This document shows, piece by piece, positions 47,056 through 55,067 of a DNA stretch of 64,000 bases. Each line of letters opens with the position of its first letter. Within the stretch, counting starts at the first letter, position 1. A model generated the notes under the pieces. That model made no database searches. It saw only the letters and a program-made list of their open reading frames with translations, and was not told where the DNA came from. This DNA is from a virus. The translations under genes were made by a program, and so were the position numbers. Where the stretch lies: the IMG/VR virus record IMGVR_UViG_3300032053_007880, positions 1-64,000 of that record. One strand, 5' to 3'.

Positions 47056-48138
47056 CCGTCCACAAGAACAAGACCGCAAAAAAGCTACAAGAACCTTGAT
47101 CTGTTTCAAGAGAGTTGGATGCTCATCAATCATGTTTTTGAAAATATCTCGATTGGCAGATGGTATCTTCTCTCCAATTATAATCAGGCTATCCTTAAGC
47201 ATCTCCTCGATTGTGCGATCCGGGAGACGAGGAGATTTTTTCTCAGCCTTTCGTGGCTTCGTCTTCATCTGAATCTCCAGCTTGGATTCGTCAAACTGTT
47301 TTTGACGTGCCTTTAACGTCTTGACAGTAGTCTTGTCCAGAAAAATTTCACACAGATTCACTGACTCTGATGCTTGCAAATCGGAAGCGATAGAAAGTTC
47401 TGCAATCGCCAAAGCAGATTCTGGATTCGTTTCTGACAGAGAAGCGATTTTATCCATCGCCGCAGTAAAGCACAGAGGCTTCAGATCAGGATCTATGTCA
47501 TGCACCTGACAAAAGTGCCTGCCACGCAAGCAGCGACAAGCAGTGTTAAATGCAGTTTGGCTGAGTGAATAACGGTTGGCCCACTTCTTTTTTATAGGAA
47601 GTTTCTTCCCTTCTGCTCTGCAATCATCTTCATGCGAATTGAAGGATTTTGCCGCTTGAGCCAGAGTTGGCTCGGCCATCTTGGTATCCCCTCCCTGAGA
47701 TCTGATATTGAAGAGAGGAACCACCAAATCTGGGTCTGGATGTGAAAAAATGTAATACCCAATGATATGGGTGATTCCAAGGCTTAGGGCCGCAAAAAAT
47801 GTATGCAACCCATCTCCGATGATATGCAACTTTCCTTTGCTGTCCATAAAAAGAACAATAGCCGGAAAAGTATTCCCGTTTGACATCCCAATTGCATACT
47901 TGATGATATTTTCTGGAATCACCTTAGTCTGAATCCTGCACTGAAGCTCTTTGCTCTTGTCTTCATTGATCAAAGAAAGATCAAGACGCCCTTCGCAGTA
48001 GGTGTATGTATGCAGAGTGTTTTTCCAATCTGCGAATTCAACCTCGACACACCCCATATCCTCCATGCACTCTTCTCTATCTCTAACACGTCGCAAGGTA
48101 AGTTCCTTGCCGTTTAGCGAACCTTTATTTTCGTCCAT
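47047..48138 (-). CDS. ParB-like nuclease-domain protein
   Basis: Residues about 60-130 read as a ParB/Srx N-terminal domain: IPENIIKYAIGMSNGNTFPA, then LHIIGDGLHTFFAALSLGI with the D-G-x-H-x-x-x-A-x-x-x-L-G motif of the family. Further on, GGDTKMAEPTLAQAAKSFNS and SLSQTAFNTACRCLRGRHFC may form a helix-turn-helix. The C-terminal 100 residues are basic then helical. ParB-like phage proteins act in partitioning, transcription control or as nucleases. Its stop codon lies inside a 26-bp palindrome with parS-like half-sites. Confidence 0.72.
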   Translation of the reverse strand: MDENKGSLNGKELTLRRVRDREECMEDMGCVEVEFADWKNTLHTYTYCEGRLDLSLINEDKSKELQCRIQTKVIPENIIKYAIGMSNGNTFPAIVLFMDSKGKLHIIGDGLHTFFAALSLGITHIIGYYIFSHPDPDLVVPLFNIRSQGGDTKMAEPTLAQAAKSFNSHEDDCRAEGKKLPIKKKWANRYSLSQTAFNTACRCLRGRHFCQVHDIDPDLKPLCFTAAMDKIASLSETNPESALAIAELSIASDLQASESVNLCEIFLDKTTVKTLKARQKQFDESKLEIQMKTKPRKAEKKSPRLPDRTIEEMLKDSLIIIGEKIPSANRDIFKNMIDEHPTLLKQIKVLVAFLRSCSCGRLA

Positions 48139-48257
48139 GATGTACTCCCTGTCTGTAAATTGTGAATCGGTTTACTAATGTAACCCTAACGAAATCAATT
48201 TGAATTCGATGAGCGGAATATAACCAACAATTCAAAATGTTGCAAGAGGAGTTTTTA

Positions 48258-48620
48258 ATGAAAAATCAAATTACGCCAAGATACTGGCGAGAAGTCTACA
48301 AATCAGCAGAAAAACGCAAAATTGAACTGAATCTTACAGAAGATGAAGCATGGGAAGTGTTCTTACAGCAAGAAGAACATTGCTTCTTTAGCGGATTGCA
48401 CCTTGATTTTGACAGCCGAGGCTACAGAGGATCTGCTTCATTGGACAGAGTAAACAGTCTAAAAGACTACTCAAAGGACAACATCCAATGGGTTTTCTGT
48501 CCATATAATGGAATGAAAGGCGGGCATAACAACAAGTATTTCATACACTTATGCGATTTAGTTACGAAAAATCAAGGATTGAAACCCGACCAACTTTGGA
48601 TTCCAGATGAATCAAACTAA
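48258..48620 (+). CDS. HNH-type homing endonuclease, 120 aa
   Basis: From ATG 48258 (GAGGAG upstream) the protein starts MKNQITPRYWREVYKSAEKR. CFFSGLHLDF, GSASLDRVNSLKDYSKDNIQ and WVFCPYNGMKGG parallel CALTGMDLKF, GTASLDRKDSSLGYVKENVQ and WVHKDINLMK in the protein at 62836, so the two are paralogues. This ASLDR...NIQWV group is common in phage HNH endonucleases. It is alone on the plus strand between two minus-strand genes. Confidence 0.8.
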   Translation: MKNQITPRYWREVYKSAEKRKIELNLTEDEAWEVFLQQEEHCFFSGLHLDFDSRGYRGSASLDRVNSLKDYSKDNIQWVFCPYNGMKGGHNNKYFIHLCDLVTKNQGLKPDQLWIPDESN

Positions 48621-48672
48621 TTGGCATAACTTTGAAAACGAACCAGTTCGTATGTATCAGGATGGCAACAAT

Positions 48673-49953
48673 TTATTGAACAAGGCTCATTGCATCTACT
48701 CGAATCGCATCTGAATCCGCTGATTGAACCAGATTGCCAAGAATCTCGGCATATTGCCTGCCGACATTTTCCCAAGAGTTTTCTGTAATAAAATTCTTGG
48801 CCTTCTTCAACAATTCAGATCTGTATTCTTGAGACGTGAATACTTTAGCAATTTCATCAGCTAAAGCCTCTGGACTATCTGGGCGAGGCACCACTCCGTC
48901 AAGGTCATCAAACAAATGACAGTCACTGGCAATCACTGGGATGCCATTTGACATCGCTTTACGAACAGCCCCAGAAGCCCCGTAGACTGTATTGTTCGGA
49001 TCGTTCTTGTACGGGAACACAGCCAATTTGGCAGTTCTTAAAAAGTTCTGCATGTGTTCTTCAGAAAGATATCCACGCAACACAACAACATTATCTTGAA
49101 GACCTTTTTGCTCAACTAAGTCTCTAATTGTGTTGTAGTAGCGAGTCTGAATTGAACGTGTATGATTGCTCTCGCTGCACAAGAAGCAATAAAATATGTC
49201 TTTGAATTCCTCTGATCGTTTCTTCAGTATGCTTACAGCTTCTATAGCTTGATCGAGCCCTTTGTATTCAAATCCAAATCCAAACTGGATAATGGTACGT
49301 TCATTTTGAAAGATGTTCCATAACTGGTTAACATTGTCATAAATGTTGCATCCATGAGGAAGAACAAAAACTTGATTTCTGTGCCCCATGCGTAACAAGC
49401 AATCTTTTCCATTCTGACTGTGAGTAATGATGTTTCTGATGTATGAGGTGCAGATTGTTTTATCAAGATGCTCGTAAACAGAATGCAAGGTGATCACATA
49501 AGGAATGCCATCGAACATCTCCAGCAGTTTAAGGAAATGTGTAGCTTTGGGGAAAATTCCAAACTCGTGTTGAATGAAGATTACATCAGGTTTGTAATCA
49601 ATGATCTGCTTTGCCATTTCAATACAACTTTGACCACGCTTCCAACAACGAGTAGACTCATCTTCAGGGCCGGTCGTTTCTGCAAATATCTTCACTTCTT
49701 TAACGTGCTTACGAAGTTCTGGAATCAATTGTTCACTGTATGTTGCAATTCCACATTGATCACCCCAATTGCATATTCCGGCGACCTTTAACTCACTCAA
49801 CAGCTTGTTGTCCGTAGACACGAGCTTTTTACCAATCAACGATGTTTCACCAACCAAACTTGGAATATTGAAAGTCTGATTGCCAGTGATACGAATTGCC
49901 TTATCCTTGGATACTGCCTGTATCACTCCCTGTTGATTGATTGAAACATACAT
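48673..49953 (-). CDS. Glycosyltransferase family 4 (GT-B)
   Basis: The start at 49953 is chosen because upstream ATGs lie within the overlapping pyruvyl transferase gene; a 16-residue longer form is possible. GICNWGDQCGIATYSEQL near residue 55 is the N-terminal nucleotide-sugar loop of GT4 enzymes, VIFIQHEFGIFP and ITHSQNGKDCLLRMGH follow, and VYGASGAVRKAMSNGIPVIAS is the C-terminal donor-binding motif. Transfers a sugar to a glycan, protein or DNA base; the target is unknown. Coupled to the pyruvyl transferase gene. Confidence 0.87.
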   Translation of the reverse strand: MYVSINQQGVIQAVSKDKAIRITGNQTFNIPSLVGETSLIGKKLVSTDNKLLSELKVAGICNWGDQCGIATYSEQLIPELRKHVKEVKIFAETTGPEDESTRCWKRGQSCIEMAKQIIDYKPDVIFIQHEFGIFPKATHFLKLLEMFDGIPYVITLHSVYEHLDKTICTSYIRNIITHSQNGKDCLLRMGHRNQVFVLPHGCNIYDNVNQLWNIFQNERTIIQFGFGFEYKGLDQAIEAVSILKKRSEEFKDIFYCFLCSESNHTRSIQTRYYNTIRDLVEQKGLQDNVVVLRGYLSEEHMQNFLRTAKLAVFPYKNDPNNTVYGASGAVRKAMSNGIPVIASDCHLFDDLDGVVPRPDSPEALADEIAKVFTSQEYRSELLKKAKNFITENSWENVGRQYAEILGNLVQSADSDAIRVDAMSLVQ

Positions 49954-50917
49954 ATTTAACACTTTCTCGTAGCAAAGCATCTTGTGATTGTCTAACTTCA
50001 TTCAATTCTGTGCGACCGGATAACATCCTATTTAGAAGAGTCCTCAACTGATAAGAACTGAAACTCCAATAAGAAAGACCAAAATCTTTCAAACCACAAG
50101 TCTCTAAAAAAGACTCATTCTTGTCATGATGCAACAAATCTACAAATGGAGTATTTGCCAGAATACTGAATATTGTAGAGTGTAAACGGGTGCTGATCAC
50201 AGCGTCACAGGCTGAAACAATATCTAATGTTTGTTGCACAGAAAGCCTTTCATAAATCGAAAGATTCTTCTTCCAAAATTTGCAACGACTGGAAACAAGC
50301 CCATTTGTCACACGATCATCGTGGGGGGCACCAGTAGACATTGGAAAGAATACAAAGCTCGCTGAAATCGAATCAGCTACAGACGCAATGTCCTGAGCAG
50401 CTTTATTTAATGTGATGAAGTCTCTGGCAAGCTGAGCGTCCTTGGCTTGACCCAAATGCCCATTTAAGACAACTCCCACAACCTTGGAATACAAATCAAG
50501 CTTGTTGTCAGAAAACATGGTCTGCAACAATTGTTTCCCGGCTGCTGGGTCTGGATTGAGACAAAAAGCTGCATCGGCTCCTAAATGACAAGGAACGTCA
50601 TGATCCAGCAAAAGTTGTTGGGATGCTTTGTCTCGCACTACAATGCCATCAAATTCCTTTAGAAGAGAAAAAGGAGAATGCTTGTTGGCTGATGCGGAGA
50701 ACACGTACCTCTTACTAACCTTTGAATCAAGGGCAAGACGCACATAACTCTCTGATAAAATGTTTCCGCCGCCAAGGATGCAGATGTCCGCTTGGCCTGT
50801 GTCCTTGAATACAAAATCGTATTCAGGGAATAGCTTTGGAAATGAAAGCTTGTAGCTTTCATCGCCGATGTTAAATCGGTTGTACCAACCGATGATTAAG
50901 CAAAGTCTGCGATCCAT
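49901..50917 (-). CDS. Polysaccharide pyruvyl transferase family protein
   Basis: Starts MDRRLCLIIGWYNRFNIGDE; the G-x-x-N-x-G-D motif, CILGGGNILSES and ISTRLHSTIFSILANTPFV are the PS_pyruv_trans signatures. These enzymes add pyruvate ketals to surface sugars. Overlaps the GT4 gene by 53 bases and its own start lies inside the preceding small gene, so the three are coupled. Supports phage-directed glycan modification. Confidence 0.85.
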   Translation of the reverse strand: MDRRLCLIIGWYNRFNIGDESYKLSFPKLFPEYDFVFKDTGQADICILGGGNILSESYVRLALDSKVSKRYVFSASANKHSPFSLLKEFDGIVVRDKASQQLLLDHDVPCHLGADAAFCLNPDPAAGKQLLQTMFSDNKLDLYSKVVGVVLNGHLGQAKDAQLARDFITLNKAAQDIASVADSISASFVFFPMSTGAPHDDRVTNGLVSSRCKFWKKNLSIYERLSVQQTLDIVSACDAVISTRLHSTIFSILANTPFVDLLHHDKNESFLETCGLKDFGLSYWSFSSYQLRTLLNRMLSGRTELNEVRQSQDALLRESVKYVCFNQSTGSDTGSIQG

Positions 50918-51261
50918 TTCACATACGCATTTTCTGAGTTAATGTTGGCCAACACTACAAAACCATCTGGTGTGGCGTATGAACTAAGCATATTAACTTG
51001 TCCAAGGCAGCATTGAACCCCCTGAAAATCATCTAAGCAAAGCCAAACATGAACTGGCTGTTGTGTTGTTGGAACAAAAACTTCGTTCCATCCATGCCCT
51101 AGCTCTAATTCTCCTTCTTCATGAGGAAAATCTCTGTAAGGAACTTGAACAAGAACGATATCACGTGGTCTTCTTACTCCACCCATTACTACCTCCAATA
51201 TAAACAGGCTTAGGCTAATAAAAACTAAAATTATTGAGCCGCTTAATAATATTTCTAACAT
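50896..51261 (-). CDS. Small protein with N-terminal membrane anchor and possible internal start
   Basis: From ATG 51261 (GGAGAG upstream) the protein starts MLEILLSGSIILVFISLSLF, a membrane anchor. Twenty-five codons on, ATG 51186 has the best ribosome site in the area (GGAGGT) and would give a soluble 96-aa form beginning MGGVRRPRDIVLVQVPYRDF. Both forms share a beta-rich domain (GWNEVFVPTTQQPVHVWLCL). Possibly two isoforms. Function unknown; coupled to the pyruvyl transferase gene. Confidence 0.62.
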   Translation of the reverse strand: MLEILLSGSIILVFISLSLFILEVVMGGVRRPRDIVLVQVPYRDFPHEEGELELGHGWNEVFVPTTQQPVHVWLCLDDFQGVQCCLGQVNMLSSYATPDGFVVLANINSENAYVKWIADFA

Positions 51262-51296
51262 AGCTCTCCTGTTTTTGTATCTAGGCAATAAACACT

Positions 51297-51331
51297 AAAA
51301 AACCCCAACAGGATTATCTGTTGGGGTTTTT
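51297..51331. terminator. Bidirectional terminator
   Basis: An 11-bp stem AACCCCAACAG / CTGTTGGGGTT with a 6-base loop and A/T runs on both sides. It separates the polymerase and sigma-like genes on the right from the glycan genes on the left, both on the minus strand. Confidence 0.9.
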
Positions 51332-51367
51332 CATTATGTTTTCTGAGACCAACTGTGCTCAAACGAT

Positions 51368-51934
51368 TTATACTGCTACCCCTAAGTAATCAAAATCACT
51401 CAAACTCACAAGTCCTGTTCTCCAAGACTTTTCCCGAGTAATCTTTTTACCTAGAGATTTCTGTGCGTTCCAGATGATCTGTTTACAATACGTCGTAAAC
51501 TTCAGATCGAGATTGAGCAATTGCTCTCTTTCCGGTCGTTCTTCTTCAGGAACATACTTTTTCACAAGCTGGTCAAGAATGATCTGCTGGTGAACGCCAA
51601 ACTTCTGTCGATTCGCCCCGTGCCGCCGCCGATCTTCCCATAATTGTTTCAACTCATTGAAAACTTTCATAATGAATTTATCTTTGACGTGATTCTCTAA
51701 TGCGGCAAAACAACTTTCGATATAGGTTTGTCTCTTATAATAACTACCAGCCCTAACCAAAGCAATTCGAAGTTCTTGAACATCGTCATCTGGATCATTG
51801 ACGTTATTCTTGGCATTCTTCCTTTTGAGTTCCCATGCAGCGTAATGACAAAGCTTTCCAAATTTCTTATCCAGAACTTCATATTCTAGCTCAGTAATCG
51901 GGAAGCTATTCACGATTGTTTCTAATGTTTTCAT
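51368..51934 (-). CDS. Putative phage sigma factor-like protein
   Basis: Residues about 28-85 (CHYAAWELKRKN...DPDDDVQELRIALVRAGSYYKRQTYIESCFAALENHVKD) follow the pattern of sigma region 2: D-D-x-x-Q-E-x-R-I-A-L-x-R-A-x-x-Y then T-Y-x-x-x-C. A basic segment (WEDRRRHGANRQKFG) follows. At 188 aa it is the size of T4 gp55 and other late sigma factors that lack region 4. It is next to the polymerase gene. If right, it would direct host RNA polymerase to phage late promoters; assignment is from pattern only. Confidence 0.5.
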   Translation of the reverse strand: MKTLETIVNSFPITELEYEVLDKKFGKLCHYAAWELKRKNAKNNVNDPDDDVQELRIALVRAGSYYKRQTYIESCFAALENHVKDKFIMKVFNELKQLWEDRRRHGANRQKFGVHQQIILDQLVKKYVPEEERPEREQLLNLDLKFTTYCKQIIWNAQKSLGKKITREKSWRTGLVSLSDFDYLGVAV

Positions 51935-51952
51935 ATTCCTCCAAGGTTAATT

Positions 51953-53269
51953 CTAGTCTTTCCATAAAACCCTCATGTCGTCGAGTCTCGCCCCAAACTT
52001 GATCTCGACGCTCATCTTCAATCCGGGACAAAGTTTCGACTCTGCCTCCAAAGTATCCTTCATGATTCGATAAGTAGCTTTTGCGTCTTGTGTTGAACAT
52101 ATTACGCCGTAACAGTCATGTACACTGAATGCGAGTTTTGATTCCGTGTCTCTAAGAGCCTTCCAAAGCTCGATCATCTTCTCCTGACAAACTGTCGCTG
52201 CTACTGATTGGATCACCAAATTACGAGCCGAATAAGCTTCGCTTGGGTCGTATTTTCTTGGCCTTCCAAAGTAGTCTTTGACGATCCCGCCCTCTTGTGC
52301 AATTTTTTGCTTTTCCAAAACCCAATTCATGGCTGTGGAAAAAATTGTGTTGATGTTGGTTCTGACTTTAATTGCTGCTGACTCTGGAATCTTGAGATTG
52401 TCCGCTAGACCTTTTGGGCCAAGCCCATATACGACCGGCAAAAACATCTTCTTGGACATCTTGCGTTTGATGTCTGTATCACAAGTATCTCCAGTAACGA
52501 TTTCGTAGATCCGACTGTGCAAGTCGGCTCCAGAATCTAATATCTCTTTAAGCTTTTGATCACCTGACAACCATTGCAACACAACAATTTCACAGAAACG
52601 ATAATCAGCAGTTGCGAAACGTAGGCCATAGCCTCTTGGTTTCATAGCTTTTCTGATATCTGGTCCCATGTTGTGAGGCAAATAGCATTTCGAAAATTTC
52701 TTGGAGCAGCTAAGCCTGCCGTGCGTCTGTCCCTCAATTTCGTAGTAGGGATGTTCTGTACGTCGGGCGTCACTGTTCAATAATCCCGTTGATTCGATGG
52801 ATGGTAAAACTCGATAGGACAACGGAATGTGAATGGATTTGTATATAGCTGGCCAATCTCGATTTTGGGCCACAACATTCAAACGGTTTACCGCCTCAAT
52901 GAAATTATCTGGCGTATTTTTATGAATGCCAAGGAAAGCCTCGATGACCTTCAAGTCCAAGACGTTGTTGGCTGGTGTTACAAATTTTGTAGTGTGGTAC
53001 TTGCAGAAACTGGCAAGAGATTTGAAATTCCAGAAATAGACTCGATTGACCAGTTCATTGTTGAAGATGGTGGCGTCAAGAAGACCCATGATAGATGCTA
53101 CATTGCTTGACGAGATATCGACCTCCACCCTTGAATTTGTACCACAAACAATGATTTTCGATAGCACGCTGTCTGTAAAATCCAAGACTTCAGGTTCTGT
53201 TTTCACAAAAACTGATTTGTTGGATTCAAGCAGTTCTGCCAGTAGCAGTGCAATCTCTTCGAGGCTCAT
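51953..53269 (-). CDS. polA: Family A DNA polymerase, short form
   Basis: The 438-aa protein carries the polymerase motifs: A ADYRFCEIVVL (D222), O-helix KRKMSKKMFLPVVYGLG (about 268-284), and C SVHDCYGV (384-386), where the usual HDE is HDC. The first 120 residues look like a degenerate 3'-5' exonuclease domain (WNFKSLASFCKYH, VLDLKVIEAFLG) with no catalytic D-x-E. GRLSCSKKFSKCYLPHN matches the thumb/palm junction. The separate DnaQ exonuclease at 32385 could supply proofreading. No ribosome site is obvious; a 600-base gene-free structured block lies upstream. Confidence 0.9.
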   Translation of the reverse strand: MSLEEIALLLAELLESNKSVFVKTEPEVLDFTDSVLSKIIVCGTNSRVEVDISSSNVASIMGLLDATIFNNELVNRVYFWNFKSLASFCKYHTTKFVTPANNVLDLKVIEAFLGIHKNTPDNFIEAVNRLNVVAQNRDWPAIYKSIHIPLSYRVLPSIESTGLLNSDARRTEHPYYEIEGQTHGRLSCSKKFSKCYLPHNMGPDIRKAMKPRGYGLRFATADYRFCEIVVLQWLSGDQKLKEILDSGADLHSRIYEIVTGDTCDTDIKRKMSKKMFLPVVYGLGPKGLADNLKIPESAAIKVRTNINTIFSTAMNWVLEKQKIAQEGGIVKDYFGRPRKYDPSEAYSARNLVIQSVAATVCQEKMIELWKALRDTESKLAFSVHDCYGVICSTQDAKATYRIMKDTLEAESKLCPGLKMSVEIKFGARLDDMRVLWKD

Positions 53270-53396
53270 ACTCGAATTCTAGCAGATCATTCAATCCACA
53301 ACTACCCAAGTTTACAAAAAAGCCCTGTTCTGCAAGAACTTTTCTCAAGACAAAAGGGGGGCCATGGTATGATCATAATGAAAGTAAAAAATAAAA

Positions 53397-53733
53397 GCAC
53401 CTTTGAATTTCCTTTATTAAAAAGGCGAATTCGCAAAGTGCGTAGATTCTCTACATCTCCAAGACTAGGTTGCCCAAAGTACGTGGAGTCACTATGATCA
53501 CAACCTAAGTTGCGTCAGGAATGGTTGTTTGAACCTCTTAACCAAATGACTTGCTCGTAGCCCCGGCTACCGCTGTTAAGCAGAACGAGCACATGGCATT
53601 GTGCCGGGTTAGTGATCTGGATTACTTAAGTTCTGACATAAGGCGTTGAGTTCCCTAATTCTCGCCCGGTTGCGGTAAGACCTACCCGCTGTCAAGTTTT
53701 TCGCTGGTCTCGGACGACCATCAAATTCCGAGA
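53397..53733. ncRNA. Candidate large structured noncoding RNA
   Basis: The 616 bases from 53270 to 53885 hold no credible gene but many helices: 53397-53441 (long stem, GCAC...GTGC), 53442-53454 (GTAGA/TCTAC), 53466-53472 with 53501-53507 (TAGGTTG/CAACCTA) crossed by 53457-53461 with 53484-53488 (CTCCA/TGGAG, a pseudoknot), 53552-53591 (7-bp stem enclosing two hairpins), 53589-53604 (GCACA/TGTGC), 53604-53669 (CCGGG/CCCGG), 53672-53689 and 53708-53733 (TCTCGG/CCGAGA). It is GC-richer than its surroundings. Size is in the range of phage RNAs such as ROOL or GOLLD, but I cannot assign it. Strand is undetermined. Confidence 0.6.
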
Positions 53734-53771
53734 TTGTCCCGCAGGTTTTGAAAGTAATTTTGTTCGTCAAC

Positions 53772-53822
53772 CGGAATTCTACCATGTTTTCTTTAAGAAT
53801 GCAAGCAGTTTCTTTAAGAAAA
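53772..53822. repeat. Two TTTCTTTAAGAA repeats
   Basis: TTTTCTTTAAGAA occurs at about 53786-53798 and TTTCTTTAAGAAA at about 53810-53822, 24 bases apart; each is close to self-complementary. They lie between the structured block and the 53886 gene and might be protein-binding or promoter elements. Confidence 0.4.
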
Positions 53823-53885
53823 ACAGCCATTGCCAAAAAAATCTGAATTCAGTAAAGTGCAAGCCTGATAATCCTAAATACTCCT

Positions 53886-54632
53886 ATGGAGAACGAACAA
53901 GTGAGATATGACGCTATTTTTGAATGGAACATGTCCACCATGGAGATCGAAGCGTACAAACTCGCAGTTCTGTATGAACAAGAATTCGTAAAGTTGTTTG
54001 GAGGAACAGAAGACATTGACGGGCAAGTGTTTAGGAGAAATTCCATTCCAAAACGAGGTGATCCACGCAAATCTGACATATTCCGTCAGTGTTGGAAACT
54101 TCGTCGAGAAACTCGTGGATTGCTCACTCCAGAACAATACGTCAACTATGTCAAGGCCAATTTGGCGATCTTGAAAATCAACAAAGCGGCACCGTCACCA
54201 AATTCAATTTGTGGCGACAAAGCTTGGATTCGCTGGAAAGTATGGGAGAGGTGGTACACTCAGAAACTCAGCGACAAATCTTGTGTTGCTCCAATCCCAT
54301 CTGTGTCAACTACAGACCCAAAAATCATTCGAGAAATTGATCGAACAAAAAAGTTTCTGTTCGAAAAATGTGAGGGCGAAACACCATCTTCTGAAAAGAT
54401 CAGAACATTCATAGAAAACGAATTTTTTAAGCTATGGATCTTCTCTGGAAAGGCTTCAATCTATTATGTTATGATGTCGCCTTACACACAACCTTACATT
54501 TCAGATTTGGCCGAAGCATGTTCGTTTGATCCAGTTCTTTACCGTGAAAAGATCACCTCAGAAGTAAGGGATTATTTCCATTATGAGTTCAGCCATGAAT
54601 TTGCTCGAACTGGGTCAGTGTCCAGTAAATGA
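53886..54632 (+). CDS. Hypothetical protein, 248 aa
   Basis: Starts MENEQVRYDAIFEWNMSTME. Helical, with RQCWKLRRETRGLLTPEQYV and many Lys/Arg/Trp residues (AWIRWKVWERWYTQKL). No known motif. First gene of a plus-strand run (53886-56022) with coupled starts. Function unknown. Confidence 0.75.
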   Translation: MENEQVRYDAIFEWNMSTMEIEAYKLAVLYEQEFVKLFGGTEDIDGQVFRRNSIPKRGDPRKSDIFRQCWKLRRETRGLLTPEQYVNYVKANLAILKINKAAPSPNSICGDKAWIRWKVWERWYTQKLSDKSCVAPIPSVSTTDPKIIREIDRTKKFLFEKCEGETPSSEKIRTFIENEFFKLWIFSGKASIYYVMMSPYTQPYISDLAEACSFDPVLYREKITSEVRDYFHYEFSHEFARTGSVSSK

Positions 54633-54930
54633 TTTTTTGATTCCAATTAAACTTGGATCAATTCGAAATTTTTCGAATTACTCAGTCGATGAGTATCGAC
54701 CTGTAATTAGTGCTGAATTGTTTGGCATACTTTGGAGCGGTCGTCACAGCTTTACAAATATTGTTGTTTACGATTACCCTGATTGGGTGTATGTTCACCT
54801 GAACTTTCACAATCCTTTGTGTCAAGAAGAGCTTTACAGGATGACTGATTGTGAATTTGAACACTTCTCAAACTTTTTCTGCGGCATCGACAGCGAGAAG
54901 AAGTCAAACTGGAAGAAAGAAGGATTCTAA
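54583..54930 (+). CDS. Hypothetical protein, 115 aa
   Basis: Overlaps the previous gene by 50 bases; starts MSSAMNLLELGQCPVNDFLI, an internal ATG four codons later is also possible. Contains IVVYDYPDWVYVHLNFHNPL and a C-terminal acidic-then-basic tail. Its stop overlaps the ATG of the next small gene (TAATG). Function unknown. Confidence 0.7.
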   Translation: MSSAMNLLELGQCPVNDFLIPIKLGSIRNFSNYSVDEYRPVISAELFGILWSGRHSFTNIVVYDYPDWVYVHLNFHNPLCQEELYRMTDCEFEHFSNFFCGIDSEKKSNWKKEGF

Positions 54931-55067
54931 TGTACTTGTTTGCAATTATCGGAGCAGCATTGATGATCATTGCTGTTGTTTGGTACACGATGACTCAGCC
55001 ATCAGAAGATGAAGATGACGATTACGAGTCTGATAGAGATTGGTATGATGACAGAAAGGAAGACTAA
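54930..55067 (+). CDS. Small single-pass membrane protein, 45 aa
   Basis: ATG 54930 overlaps the previous stop and its own stop overlaps the next ATG (TAATG at both ends), strong evidence that it is real. The product is one membrane helix (MYLFAIIGAALMIIAVVWYT) followed by a very acidic tail (about 14 Asp/Glu in 24 residues). Small membrane proteins of this type include spanins, holins and superinfection-exclusion factors, but nothing identifies which. Confidence 0.8.
   Translation: MYLFAIIGAALMIIAVVWYTMTQPSEDEDDDYESDRDWYDDRKED

Noticed and set aside
48607-48714. 35-aa plus-strand frame after the HNH gene at 48258
   Set aside because: Overlaps the 3' end of the glycosyltransferase gene and has no ribosome site of its own.
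53270-53885. Group I intron or tmRNA in the structured block
   Set aside because: No split exon, no P3/P7-type core and no alanine tRNA-like ends or tag frame were found, so a specific class is not claimed.
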